A DNA stretch of 64,000 bases from Rhynchopus euleeides (GCA_963210315.1 OY723278.1:558001-622000), one strand, 5' to 3'. Positions 1-10,497 are shown, counted from the first letter of the stretch. Numbers and translations are program-made. The notes: generated by a model from the sequence alone, not told the origin.

Positions 1-75
1 AAAATCTGAGAAAATCCGGAAAATTCTGGAAAATCTGAGAAATCTGGAAAATTCTGAGAAATTCTGCGGGGGGGA
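1..75. repeat. AATTCTG-rich tandem repeat, left copy (cut by window edge)
   Basis: Degenerate tandem copies of AAAATTCTG / AAATCTGAG run to about base 70 and are followed by a G-run. The same short palindromic unit (AGAATTCT) recurs at 2628-2790. The two arrays may be the ends of one element of about 2.8 kb, but the left one is truncated here, so that is only a suggestion. Confidence 0.5.
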
Positions 76-1150
76 CCTTTTCGAATTTTTTTTTGGGGGG
101 GGGGCTATTTTGGACATTTGGGCCCGTTTTCAAAGGAATTTATGAATTTTGAGCCCATTCGTTGCCCTAAAATGGGCCCGCGAATATCTAGCTCCTGCTG
201 AGGACCTGGGTACATGGCCAAATCAGCCAGAAATCTCAGGTTTTCGCAGTGCAATTTGGGTTCGCGTGCTGGTATCGCAGCCTGGCCCCGAGGGTCCATA
301 CCGTGAGTAACCGGGCCCGCTATCCTACACTCGTTTTTTCCTAGGTTTTCGTCAGCTGAGTGAGGGTGTGATATGAGGGTTCTATCCAACAAGGATATCA
401 AGGCGGCACTTCAAAGTCCTGCCAAGGACAGCGCCACGTGGGTGTGTGCTTCTGATGTACGTTATGTCATCATGTGAACCCTCCCCAGCGTGTGCCAACA
501 TCCCTGACACGCTCACGAAAAGCATAACACGGAGAAAACAGGTGCCGAAACAACCTGCCGAGCACACGGGTGGTGCCACGTTGATCCACGCAGCGATCTC
601 CCATGTCAGGAAGCCTTGTTGCCACGGCAGCGTGCCGCAGACTGTGGGAGAGGTGTCGCCAGTCACCTTGAGGTTGCAGTGTGTCATCAGACTAAAACCC
701 GTGCCTTGTTCACCCTGTTGTTCACCCCTGTGAGGTTGATCTTTAAACCACCGCAAATGAACAACCCATCTTCTGGAGTGTGATCTCTGGTGGCGGGGTG
801 GGATGGGTGAGTGGGGTGTGACGGTGCAACGACAGTCGAACTTCTTCGAACGCAGAACACCCCACCAGCCTGCCGGGCGTGAGAAGTGTTCGCAAGGATC
901 CGCACAGTGAAAAGTTTCCTGAGTTGGCTACGCCGAACTTACAAAATGGGAAGGTGTGAGTGTCGCTTGTTACGACCCACTGGCTGGACGAGTTCTCTTT
1001 TTGGGGGACAAAACCACACACAACAAGAAGGTTGTCACAGGGGGTCTTCGCTGGTCGTTATTCTTCGTCAATCTTCGTCAGTTTTCACTATTTCAACAGC
1101 AAATACACCAAGGTGCACTGACGACCATCCCGTAGCGAAGACCCCCACAG
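76..1150. other. Gene-free stretch
   Basis: No convincing coding region or RNA gene was seen. Open frames here are short and resemble no known protein. The sequence has mixed base composition and no clear tandem repeat. Confidence 0.4.
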
Positions 1151-1154
1151 TGAA

Positions 1155-1355
1155 AAAGATAGTTGGCAGCGCTTTGGGTGACAAACACAATCTACCTTGC
1201 CTTGTTGTTATGACTGTGCGCACATTCACACCAACCTTCATCAGCCAAACCACGTGAGGTTTGTTCATCCGGGTTTGGCGCACACACAACGACTTGTCTT
1301 TGAAACGTCCAATGCAACACTCACAGCATCGAGGCCAAGTGTTTCTCGTAGTATT
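1155..1355 (-). repeat. Dispersed repeat fragments (minus orientation)
   Basis: Bases 1160-1295 are an inverted, diverged copy of 10660-10782, sharing blocks such as GTTGGCAGCGCTTTGGG and CGGGTTTGGCGCACA. Bases 1304-1355 are a near-identical inverted copy of the 56-bp block found at about 41907-41963 and 42262-42322, which begins TACTACGAGAAACACTTGG. Function unknown; probably pieces of interspersed elements. Confidence 0.6.
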
Positions 1356-1519
1356 TTTCGGTTTTGCTCTGAGTGAGCGGATATAACTGGTGAAAATGGG
1401 TACAGTGGCTGAATCTGGAGGTTGGGTGCGGGTTGTGTGTTCCGCATCATCCCTACAAATCAAACCAAGCCGATTGACACCGAACATTTTGTCTGACCTG
1501 CACCCATTGTTTCCTGCCT

Positions 1520-1752
1520 GCCTGCCTGTGTTGTGCTGCACCTGTGCCTCCCTGTTCTGTATTTTGTACCCTCAGCGGGTTCACGATACAGGGCAGTCCA
1601 CTCCCCCAAAAATCACGGTCTTGACGCCCATTCCATCCACTTTCAGTGGATGTGTTTGGTATTTCCGAATGGAATTTTCCAGCGTCAAGATTACAAGAAC
1701 AGGGTCAGTCACTTCTACCGTAGCTGCGATGCCGGTAGTTGTGCAGAAATGA
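1520..1752. repeat. Dispersed repeat, inverted partner at about 9967-10220
   Basis: The stretch contains GGATGTGTTTGGTATTTCCG and GACGCTGGAAAATTCC-type blocks that reappear in reverse complement at 9967-10220, with similar spacing and scattered mismatches. Together with 1155-1295 versus 10660-10782 this gives a long imperfect inverted repeat across the first 11 kb. No protein is recognised in it. Confidence 0.6.
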
Positions 1753-2627
1753 TCTTTTCGACGGACGCGACGCCTCCCCAGCTTGCCTGTGTCTGTGTTG
1801 CCATAGCCATGTGACAGATATTCACATAACGAATGTACTGTCACACCGCAAGGGGCTTTGGACAACGTTAAACAACAGTACACTTGCAGGTTTGGGTCAA
1901 AAATTCCAATTTCCGCTGGTCACGGGCCCCTTTCAAAACATTGACCACCTTTCGAGAATTTAGTTCTGCACCATGGATTCGAGGGACTGCGATGATTCGG
2001 AACCGAGGATGAAGACTACTGGGAAGGAACTGTGTGCTCTCTTGAAGCACTGGAATCGGCGAACTTGGACGGAACCTAAGCGCGACAGGTGAAGGGGCAT
2101 CCCGAACAAAGGCATACAAAGTGGCTCTGGAGACATTGTTGCATCTGCGACACCCTGTCTTACATCCCGCCTGGGCTCTGATCTTCACCTATAGCAATGA
2201 CTAAATCCCTATCATGGGTACATGAAGCTTTTGTAGGTACATTTAAACTTGCGAACCTCTCAACGACCTGTTAATCGCCTTGTACCGAAATCTGACCCTG
2301 GGCTTCGGCCCTCACGGCATTCAGCGGGTGACCCGATGCCGGTGTGGATGGAGAAGTGCACAGTTCTGAAACAGTGTGTCGACGAATCCGAGGAATCCAA
2401 TCAGAGTAGTCCCGAGATGAAGTGGTGCAAGAACTCAAAAACTGTTTGCCTTTGGTCAAGGCCCCCTTTCCAAAAATTTGACCCGCGCAGTGGTGGCCAG
2501 TCCTGAGAACCAACAGTAGCATAAGCCTACGACTGGTCCAGGACGAGGCCGACCCTGTACATAGCCTGTGTATGACTACCCTGTCATACCAGGCTGCTGC
2601 TAGTTGGCCACAAGCCCCACTACTGGC
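1753..2627. other. Gene-free stretch
   Basis: Nothing recognisable as a gene. A weak inverted similarity exists between about 2450-2500 and 9505-9550 (GGTCAAGGCC and TTTTTGACCC-like blocks), which may extend the inverted repeat described above. Confidence 0.3.
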
Positions 2628-2790
2628 AGAATTCTCAGAATTCTCCCAGAATTCTCAGAATTCCCCAGAATCTGACAGAATTCTGCAGAATTCTGTCAGA
2701 ATTCTCAGAATCTGCAGAATTCTACAGAATTTCTCAGATTCTGCAGAATTTAAAAATCTGGAAATTCTGGGCATTTTTCTGTCAGAATTC
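2628..2790. repeat. AGAATTCT palindromic tandem repeat, right copy
   Basis: About fifteen degenerate copies of CAGAATTCT / CAGAATCTG follow one another. Because AGAATTCT is its own reverse complement the array can fold on itself. Similar sequence lies at 1-75. Confidence 0.65.
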
Positions 2791-3462
2791 TGTGAAACCA
2801 TGAGCAACGGGCAAAAAATCATGACGTCGAATGGCGCATACCCTCCCCGAGCAGATCCGCACGCCATTCCGGCCGGCTTCTCCTTCATTCCCTACCCCAC
2901 CCACCCCGAAACCCGCCCGTTCTCAGTTCCGTTGTTAGACAAGACATCAGGGTGTCTCCTGTGCGAAGTTCGTCACTTCGTGCGGCAACTCCGGAATTGC
3001 AATCCTGAATCCGGATGAGGATGACGCATTTAGCTGCATACCTGCCCCAAAGGGCCGCCGTTTTCCCCCAGGCTGGGGTTCCGGAAGGCAGGCGAGAGAG
3101 AGAGAGAGAAGCTTACTGGGGGGGGGCAAATACAAGAGTATATGCAAATACAAGGGTACATGCTAATACAAGAGTACTCCAGAAATCGCGATTTTAAAAA
3201 GTTCATCGAGCAAATACAAGAGTATACTCTTGTATTTGCATACTAGACTTTTGAAGAACTTTTGTGGGGTTTTCATCATATTTTGTACTTCCAATGACCT
3301 CCCCCAGGCCAGTGGGCCTCCTGTCTGGAGTCGTCACGGTCGGGTGGGAGTCGCCTCGGGGTGGGAAAGGCCAAGAGGACGCTCGTATTGTCTCTTCGGC
3401 GCCGCTGCCCCATGAGGGCCCACCCGGAGGCCACATTTCTAGTATGCAAATACAAGAGTATA

Positions 3463-5090
3463 CAGTGCCACAGAAAAGTTTCGAACACGATAAATTTTAA
3501 GATAATTTTAAGTTTTAAGACGAAAATCGCGCTTCGCGAAAAATTTTAAAACATTCTTTTGTTCAATACTTTGTTTCAAAGTCAAGGATCTTTCTCCGAA
3601 GTGTTTTCGGACAAAGATTTCTTGACAAGAGAGATACTAAAAATACTTCTTGACAGGACTGGACAGGTCGAGGTCATTCTATTTGCGATGTCAGCAGCAT
3701 CCAGTGGACCCGAAAAGGCCCCCATGTCGTGTGGTTTGGAGGGATGGACCGCTCGGTTGCGGAAACCACTCGACTGGGGATAACGACCCTGTTGAGGTTG
3801 GACATTCCTCTTCTGGCCTCTCTGCCTGCGATCCGCAAACTCATCCGCTTTTGGCAACTCGCAGCAAACCTGGCGATAGGGGACAGATAGGAGTAACCTG
3901 AGTGAGGTTGAAGGACGCTGACACCCGCCTGACCCAAAGACTGCCTGTTCACAGCGCTGGAGTGTTGCACATGTGGCACATCATCCCACACACCTCTAGG
4001 AAACTCCCATGATGCAGGATAGATAACTTTTAACCCTTTCGAGACGGGGGGGGTACGATTTAAAATGCCCAAAATTCGGGTTTCTGACCACTTTCCCCAG
4101 GAAGTATTTTTCTACTCCACCAAAATCAGAATTTCTTTTTATGGTGAATTGCGTTGTTTCAGAACAGTCCGAGAATCACATTTTTTCTCCCCAAAAAATA
4201 TTTTTTCATTCTTCCACAGCGGCTGCCAAAGTGACCCCAAATCGAGCAGGCCAAACCGGTTCCTCCAGTGGTACCCCAAACCCGACACCCGGGGCACCCC
4301 AAATCACGGAAATTTTGGTGTTTTTGGATCGCCCTGGCCTGGCAGTTCCCACGGCGGCCCGATTTTGTGAAAAAATCGGGGTAATTTTTTTTCGGGTTTT
4401 TTGCCGGTGACCGACATACAGGGAAAATCAGGGGGAAAATGGTGGGCAAAAATTGGTGTGGTGAGTAATGACACTTCCACGAAGAATTTTTCAGGATTTT
4501 TTTTGTCGTGAAACGCGCTTTTACGGCCATTTTCGAGATTTTTTTTCCCGAAAAAAAATTTTCCGAGAAAAAATGGTCCGATTTTGTGCGCTCGGCAGGC
4601 CCTGGCAGGATTGTTTTGACCCGGGCAACTGCAAATTTTTCCGGAAAAATGTGCGTTTTTCGCGAAAACACGACGCGTTGAATCCGGGGCATTTCACCAT
4701 AAAAAAAATCTTGAAAAATTCTTAGTAGAAAGCACTTTACTCCAGGAGGTGAAATATGTCGAAAAATCTCGAAAAATCCCAGTTTTTCGATTTTTCCAAT
4801 TTTTCCGGGTTTCGCATTCGTGACGAAGTTGTGCCCACTGCGGTATCCCGTTGGTTCACCGCGTTTCCTGGAAAGAACTTCAACAGGGGAGTTCACCATA
4901 AAAAAAATCGGTCAAAAATTCGGAGTAGAAAGCCCCTGGTTGCCAGTCCCCAAAAAATCCTACTTAACTACTTACCTAGTAAGTAGTTAGTCTCGAAAGG
5001 GTTAAAACAAAACAAAAGTTTTGAGACGAAAAAACTTTCGAACGGAGAATTTTAAAACTTTTGTTCGTTCGAAACTTTTCTGCGGCACTG
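3463..5090. mobile_element. Nested TA-flanked transposon (element B), Tc1/mariner-like ends
   Basis: The ends are CAGTGCCACAGAAAAGTTTC on the left and the inverse of CAGTGCCGCAGAAAAGTTTC on the right, flanked by TA at 3461-3462 and 5091-5092. CAGTG termini with TA duplications are typical of Tc1/mariner elements. The insertion site is the exact centre of the CAAATACAAGAGTA palindrome of element A. About 3560-4020 holds no recognisable transposase, so it is probably a non-autonomous copy. Element C lies inside it. Confidence 0.75.
4034..5001. mobile_element. Innermost TTAA-flanked transposon (element C), piggyBac-like MITE
   Basis: The element starts CCCTTTCGAGAC and ends with the exact complement GTCTCGAAAGGG, with TTAA at both sides (4030-4033 and 5002-5005). 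TTAA duplications and CCCT-type termini are the hallmark of the piggyBac superfamily. Internal inverted repeats are present too: TTTCTACTCC ... ATGGTGAA near 4115-4147 matches the inverse near 4885-4930. The 968-bp interior is AT-rich with runs of A and T. Its long minus-strand frame (4159-4899) has no recognisable domain, so I do not call a gene. Confidence 0.8.
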
Positions 5091-5214
5091 TATACTCTTG
5101 TATTTGCATACTAGACAACTTTTCAGCTAAAAAACAATTTTTTGAAAACCCTGAATTACGTAAGCTGGCACGGTGAATAGAAGAGTATACCCTTGTATTT
5201 GCCCCCCCCAGTAA

Positions 5215-5590
5215 AAACTTCCCTTCTTTTTTGAGACATTCCAATCACCCCCAACCCATTGCAGAACAGAAGAACAGATTGTTCCCGCGATGTTCAACCA
5301 AAATCAAACATTACGTTGATGCGGGGAGGGGGCGGCACACTCCTCCTCCCCCACCCTCCCCCCCGACACTCCCACAACCCAGCACATCCTCCTCAAGGAA
5401 GGAGCACACACCGCCACGCTGCCCCCACCGGGAAGGCCCAGCCAGGCCATGCTGGGCTGAAGCGCTGCTACACCACCCACCCCTCCCCTCGCCCCCCCAC
5501 CCCTCTTCTACACGCGACAAGACGAGGAACTCAAACCCACATCCACACCCTCCCTCCGAGCCATCTCCACCAAGCGCAAGACGCGCAGGG
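5215..5590. other. Intergenic, C-rich
   Basis: No gene seen. On the plus strand the segment is rich in CCCTCC and CACACC. On the minus strand it follows the stop codon of the coiled-coil gene, so part of it is probably that gene's 3' untranslated region. Confidence 0.4.
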
Positions 5591-6811
5591 CTAGAATGAC
5601 TCGAGAGCGTCGTCTCCAGGAGGCGCGTGGTGGGGGCAGGTGCAGGGCTGCCGGCACATGCGTGTGAGGTCGTCCTTCGAATAGATGGCACCCTTCGCCC
5701 CTGCGACACCGCCCTTATCGGCAACCCCCAGCTCCATGAGGTCGCGCGCAGCGAGGCCTCTAACAGATGTGTTATCCTGCGCAGCAAGCGCGTCGAACAG
5801 GAGGTGCGACCGCCCCACCTTCTTCCCCTGCACCTTCTCCTGCTGCCCGCCCCGCAGCAGCAGGGAGTGGTAGTAGAGGGACTCTGCGCGAGCATTCACC
5901 TCGGATAGGCGGCGCACGATATCCCTGCTGGTGTACTCCTGAGCCCCGACGGTGCAGGAGGGCTGTGGGCTGTTGTAGAGAGCTGCAGCCAGGTCGACCC
6001 ACACACGCGTGTCGTCAGGCAGGAGGCATGCCGCAGCCGCGAGCGGCTCCGTGCGGAGTGACACCCTCCCCTCCTCCTTGAGGGCACGCCCCACAACGGA
6101 GAAGCGCTCTGCGACCGAATCGCGGAGCTCGGAGAGGCTCTCTGTGGCGGTATCTCGGGAGGCTTCGATCTGCCCCTGCAGGGCTTCGAGGCGGGAGCGC
6201 AGCTCAGGCGCCTTGTTGTCCTGCGACAGCTGGACGGAGGCCTGCACCTGCGACGACAGGTCGCGCACCAGCGAGGCGAGGTAGTCGAGGCGTTTGTCCA
6301 TCTTCTTCTCCAGGGTGTCGATCCGCTTCGCGGTGGCGCCCCGGTCTTCTCGCTCCGCAGGGTCTGCGGCTTGGCTGGGCGGGGCCTCCTTTGCAGGGAG
6401 CGCAGCTCCCCTGCCGAGGCTGTCCCTCGCCGCGTCGTCGATGAGCTTCTCCAAGCGGCGCCTGTCCTCCGCTGCCCGTGCCTGCTTCTGCTCGAGGTTC
6501 TGCACGCACTGCTGCAGCGACGACATCTCTTGGGTGACCCGTGCGTCGAGGGTCTGCAACGCAGGGCCCTGGTCCAGGTGTGCGGGGTGCTGCTGCAGGG
6601 CAAGGCGTTCCTCCACCTGCAGCAGTTTGCCCGACAGCGCTGCGAGCTGTGACGACAGCGATGCGGTGTGGGCATCTGTGGCGTGCGGCCTTGCGCCGAC
6701 CCCCAGTGAGGTCAGAACCCCGGAGGACACGCTGTAGAGACTGCCGGCTTTTGCACAGTTTGCACAGAAGCGATGCCCACAGCCCAGCGTCATGTTGGGA
6801 GTGGTGGCCAT
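5591..6811 (-). CDS. Coiled-coil protein with a partial RING-like motif (406 aa)
   Basis: Not assigned to a known family. The first ATG of the frame gives a protein opening MATTPNMTLGCGHRFCANCA, and CGHxFCxxC is the central part of a RING finger. The usual preceding CxxC pair and following CxxC pair are not visible. An AG after a pyrimidine-rich run (near 6840) lies about 30 bases upstream of the ATG. An upstream exon could supply the first Cys pair, or this could be a spliced-leader acceptor. Residues about 45-250 are rich in Glu, Gln, Leu and Arg heptads and likely form coiled coils (LSSQLAALSGKLLQVEERLA; IDTLEKKMDKRLDYLASLV). The C-terminal 150 residues look globular and end near CRQPCTCPHH. 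The frame is uninterrupted and the next host gene is on the same strand. It may be a scaffold or ubiquitin-related protein; function is unproven. Confidence 0.7.
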   Translation of the reverse strand: MATTPNMTLGCGHRFCANCAKAGSLYSVSSGVLTSLGVGARPHATDAHTASLSSQLAALSGKLLQVEERLALQQHPAHLDQGPALQTLDARVTQEMSSLQQCVQNLEQKQARAAEDRRRLEKLIDDAARDSLGRGAALPAKEAPPSQAADPAEREDRGATAKRIDTLEKKMDKRLDYLASLVRDLSSQVQASVQLSQDNKAPELRSRLEALQGQIEASRDTATESLSELRDSVAERFSVVGRALKEEGRVSLRTEPLAAAACLLPDDTRVWVDLAAALYNSPQPSCTVGAQEYTSRDIVRRLSEVNARAESLYYHSLLLRGGQQEKVQGKKVGRSHLLFDALAAQDNTSVRGLAARDLMELGVADKGGVAGAKGAIYSKDDLTRMCRQPCTCPHHAPPGDDALESF

Positions 6812-7825
6812 TGCAGCTGCCAAGCAGTGCGGTGCCTGTGGGTGGTTGGGTGGTGGTGGTGATATCGCCTTGCGCGATCTAGTGACATGACCAGCCTGTG
6901 TATTCTAAAAATACTGTGTGGAAAAAAGGGGGGCTCGGAAAAGAGGGGGGTGTGGGGGGAGCGGGTACCTTTGGCCTGCCCTGCGGCACAACAGGGGGGT
7001 TCTGCCTGCACGCGTTACCCGCGTCTGCACCATACACATGCGTTCGTTTTGTTGCGCCACACAGACACACACACCGTGTGTGGTTTACACGAGGCTCACG
7101 GTCATCATGAAAAATACAGCAATCCTGCAAACGGCACGCCCTTGCCCCCCCCTCCCCTCCCCCCCCAACTTCCAACGCCCGTCTCTCCGGCGGCACTGCC
7201 TTTTTGGAAGTGCTGGCACCTCCACTCCAAATCACCGAACCCCACACCTGTTGTTTGCCGGAGCGATGAAGGAAGAGCCCTGTCCAAAAACCCGACCCGC
7301 GCCACTGCTGTTTGTGAACAAACCTCAACAAGAGAGCATCTGTGCAACGCCCCTCCCCGGATGGAGGCTCAGGGAGCCTTCGGACTGGCAGAACCACAAG
7401 ACAAGCGAGAAATATGAAGAGCGAGCAATGCCTCGCTAGAACTATGGTATGCGGCACACCGGCCTTCTGGCACAGCGCGAAGGCCCCTGACGTACCCCCC
7501 ACCCCCCTCGACCCCATCCGAATGGGCACGGTTCTTTCCAGAAGGCTGCTTGCTGCTGGGTCACACAGAGATGGGGCAAAGAGCAGGCGGGAGCGGCACA
7601 TTCTGAAGGTGGGGGAGGGGGGGTAGCCAGAAAAGAACTAGCTCGAAAAGTACCGGGAGAGAGAAGCGATGGCAGAAAAAAGGGGTGCAGAGAGAGAGAG
7701 GCACACCGCCCCACACAGACACAAACCCCTCCCCCCCCCGAGCATGCAACAGGGGCGTCACCAGAACTTGGGAACTTCCCCCCCACTGTTGTCGTGGTTT
7801 GGCCAGAGGCTTAGCTTGGGGGGGG
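6812..7825. other. Intergenic, upstream of the coiled-coil gene
   Basis: No further gene is supported. There are C-runs on the plus strand at 7143-7165 and an AG-dinucleotide run near 7690. The plus-strand segment near 7270 contains a diverged match (CCCTGTCCAAAAACCCGACC) to the dispersed TTTGTGCGCCAAACCCG motif. A missing 5' exon for the gene at 5591-6811 could lie here, but none was resolved. Confidence 0.35.
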
Positions 7826-7849
7826 AAACTCGGTCAGCTGACCGAGTTT
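7826..7849. repeat. Perfect 24-bp palindrome
   Basis: Half-site AAACTCGGTCAG is followed directly by its exact complement. A third half-site (ACTCGGTCAG) lies at 7870-7879, overlapping the target duplication of the adjacent hAT element. A broken relative occurs near 10587 (TGACCGAGTCTGACCGAG), where it is again close to the block CTTAGCTTGG in inverted order. Confidence 0.7.
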
Positions 7850-7879
7850 CAGCCAAACCCGGAAAAAAACTCGGTCAGC

Positions 7880-8827
7880 CAGGGGATAAGATAGGTCTGG
7901 TTTTCCGGTTTTCAAAACCAGGGTTTCCCGGTTTCCGGTTTTCTGGAAAAAAAAAAAAAAGGCCGATCGGATTTTCGCCGGTTTTTGGGGAACCTTTGTG
8001 ACAGTCAACCAGTGGGAACATTAGCCAAAAAAATATGGAAAGTGACCCCATCGTGATCCGCACGGAGCTCAAACAGTCAAAAGAAAGCAGAGAAGCGGAG
8101 AAAAGGAGCCCAGCGGGACCCGGTGGGTGGTGATGTCCTCGTCATGCGGGTCTTCCCTGTTTGAAGTTTCGAGATACTCCGGTAGCTTGATCATTCCGAC
8201 CGCACCGTACTCCTTCTGGGCGGCTTGCCGAGCGCATGCACTCAATCTCGTTGCGGTGCACACTGCCAAGGACCACCCTGTCATCCACGCAAGCTACGAC
8301 CTTGTCTCGAGCACGTTTGCCTTGCTGGGGATGGCACATGCAAACTCCGATGTTTTCGGGAGTGCATGTCCGCTTTGGAGAGGATCGACGGATTCGGGTT
8401 CTGGCGGGACCGCGATTTGTGCAGTGTTGGAGACACCCGCTGGTGTTCGCATGAGCGCACGTTGTGCGCATCGTCTGACTGACTGCCTCAAGGGGGTGGT
8501 CATGCAACAAGCTCGACCATGAAGGTAGTTGCCCTTCGTGAGGCGTACCAGCAGAGCAGCACCCTCAGGGGGGTTTGTCCTGATGCGGGAGGTGATGCGA
8601 AGCCGCGCTCCGTCAGTACGTGGACGCATTGAAAGCTCAGTTCCGTCCCTTCGGGGAGCTGCGTGGAGCAACACGCCACTGCTGTTCGGCAGAGCCTGGT
8701 CCAGCCGTGTTAGGTGTGATTCTGAGAGGGTTTGCGCGGGTCGCGCGCGCCGAAGGCGCGCGCGAAAAATTTCAAAACCAGAAAAACCGGAAAACGGCGC
8801 CAGAAAAAAAGTCTATCTTATACCCTG
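7880..8827 (+). mobile_element. hAT-type non-autonomous transposon, 948 bp (copy 1)
   Basis: The left terminus CAGGGGATAAGATAG matches the inverse of the right terminus, CTATCTTATACCCTG, at 14 of 15 positions. A 7-8 bp duplication GGTCAGC(C) flanks it at 7873-7879 and 8828-8834. CAGGG ends with about 8-bp duplications are typical of hAT elements. The interior holds a transposase fragment (8127-8522) and a GC-rich palindrome of GCGCGCG arms near 8740-8765. The element at 41758-47609 shares both ends and the interior almost exactly. Confidence 0.8.
8127..8522 (+). pseudogene. hAT transposase fragment
   Basis: Translation gives CRAHALNLVAVHTAKDHPVI, which resembles the conserved C-x-x-H-x-L-N-L block of hAT-family transposases (the region after the second catalytic Asp). 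Nothing like the N-terminal finger, the first catalytic Asp or the C-terminal dimerisation region is in frame, so this is an internal piece of a dead gene. A copy with a few differences lies at 46909-47304. The element TIRs and 8-bp duplication independently support a hAT origin. Confidence 0.55.
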
Positions 8828-8834
8828 GGTCAGC

Positions 8835-9960
8835 CCAAAAAAAAAAAGCATAAATTTCCGGGGAAAAAAGCGGATTTTTCTTGGGGTGCAGCAGCACAGG
8901 AGGTGAAGCACGCGTGCGAGCGGAACGCGAACACCCCATTCTCCTTCTGTCCCGTATTCGTCGCTAGCCTAAGAATAACGTCAGCAGTCTCGAATTCCGT
9001 CTCCCGGCAACATGGTGGACACGCAGGTGCAGGAGGCTCTGGGCTACATCGCTGACCACTACATGGCACCTCTCCCGGGGATCACTGGCGCGTACCCTTG
9101 CCCGGAATTCAATGCCCCAGCACACCCACCGAAGTGGGCACAGGCGCACAAGACTACCCTTCTGCAAGAGTGCCCGGGTGGACGACGAAGGGGACGACGA
9201 GGGTCGACGTAGGCTTATCTTACGCTACGGCAGGGGTGGACTTCCACCCCGGGGGCAGGTTGAACAGGTTGTGTGGTTCCACTGATCAACATATAGGTCG
9301 GCCTGTCTGATAAGAGCCTGAATTGACCCTGCGGGTCAATTGTTTCCAAAAGGGTGCCTATTTGACCAAAAGGCAAAATTTCCTCCCGCCATGCTCCCGT
9401 ACCACAGAGGCTGTTGTGTTTGCCTCTGTGTATGCGTACGTTTTGCGATGACGGGGTGTGGAACCTGGCGTAGACCGAGCTACAACCAGGAACCAACGGC
9501 CCAACTCGGCGCCGTGGGTCAATTTTTGTGAAAAGGCCTTGACCAGAGGCATCCCCCTAACACTAAATTTGCTCTGTTTCATCCTGAACCGACCAACCAG
9601 GCACCGTGAGGAGGCATCAGAGCCCCTCGTGGACAGCCGCAGCACCCTTCCTTTACTAACGTCAGGTTCACCACTAGCACGAAGCATCACTGTTTTACGT
9701 CAGGTATGGCAAATGCCCACCCAAGGAAGTCGAGGAGTTTGAGCCGTTGGAAGTTACCAGAGGGACAAGCAAGAGGGATCTGCAAAGCAGTGATGTCTGT
9801 TGTACCCTTGGACCACATTAAACTCAAACTGAACCCTCAGTCGTCCTTGATCGCCCGACAAGGTTCCTTTCAGCTTTCTAACAGATGGGTACCGCAACTG
9901 TCCAACTATCTACAGACTCACATCCCAGAAGGTGCAGTCCAGGTTCCACAGAGCAAATTA
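8835..9960. other. Gene-free stretch between repeats
   Basis: No confident gene. A 66-codon plus-strand frame at 9012-9212 starts with ATG but resembles nothing known. A short hairpin, TTGACCC-TGC-GGGTCAA, lies near 9324-9340. Confidence 0.35.
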
Positions 9961-9966
9961 AATGTT

Positions 9967-10220
9967 AGCATTTCTGCACAACTACCGGTACGCAAATCGC
10001 AGCGGCGGTGGAAGTGACTGACTCGAAAACGGCGAGGTATCAGTCTTGACGCTGGAAAATTCCGTTCGGAAATACCAAACACATCCACAGAAAGTGGAAG
10101 GAATGGGCGCCAAGATGATGCGAACGATTTTTGGGGGGAGGAGGGGGGGGACTGCCCTGTATCGTGATACCCGTGAGGGTAAAAAAATACAGAACAGGGA
10201 GGCACAGGCGCACACGCAAA
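9967..10220. repeat. Dispersed repeat, inverted partner of 1520-1752
   Basis: In reverse complement this segment follows 1520-1752 closely (shared blocks GACGCTGGAAAATTCCG, CGGAAATACCAAACACATCC, CCTGTATCGTGATACCC). It differs by small indels and a longer G-run. It is probably part of an old element present twice in opposite orientation. Confidence 0.65.
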
Positions 10221-10373
10221 GGCAACACGCAAATGACAAGTGGCAGGGGCTGGGGTCTGGGGCCTCCTCATCATCCCTCCCCCTCTTCTCTCTAATACCG
10301 GGATACCCCGGCCAGGATCCCGGGATATGCCCCTGACCCAGCCAGATTTTCACCTCGAGAATATAGTAAAGTA

Positions 10374-10497
10374 GCGTAGCGGGTGTCAGACACCCACTAG
10401 CGGGTGTCTGGCACCCACTAGTGGGTGTCTGACACCCGCTTAGACACCCACTAGTGGGTGCCGAGACACCCACTAGCGGGTGCCAGGACACCCGCTA
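10374..10497. repeat. Array of interlocking palindromes (GGGTGTC / GACACCC)
   Basis: About eight alternating copies of CACCCACTAGYGGGTG, joined by GTCTGGC or GAGAC linkers, fill 120 bases. Each unit is itself a palindrome (CACCCACTAGTGGGTG), and neighbouring units also pair, so the array can fold as several alternative hairpins. Confidence 0.75.

Larger units (their letters stand above)
3116..5211. mobile_element. Outer TA-flanked transposon (element A), non-autonomous, carrying two nested insertions
   Basis: The left end reads TA then CTGGGGGGGGGCAAATACA. The right end is its inverted match, TGTATTTGCCCCCCCCAG then TA, giving terminal inverted repeats and a TA target duplication (3114-3115, 5212-5213). 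Subterminal blocks of the form CAAATACAAGAGTA and its complement are repeated, and one uninterrupted copy of their palindrome lies at about 3212-3240. TA duplication fits the Tc1/mariner superfamily. No transposase is recognised. Element B is inserted in a second copy of the palindrome. Confidence 0.7.

Noticed and set aside
4159-4899. 246-codon minus-strand frame inside the piggyBac-like MITE
   Set aside because: Arises from AT-rich AAAATTTT sequence (Phe/Lys/Ile-rich), shows no piggyBac transposase motif, and the element is too short to be autonomous.
9012-9212. Plus-strand frame starting MVDTQVQEALGYIADHYMAP
   Set aside because: Somewhat protein-like, but short, on the opposite strand to all host genes, without splice signals or a recognised domain.
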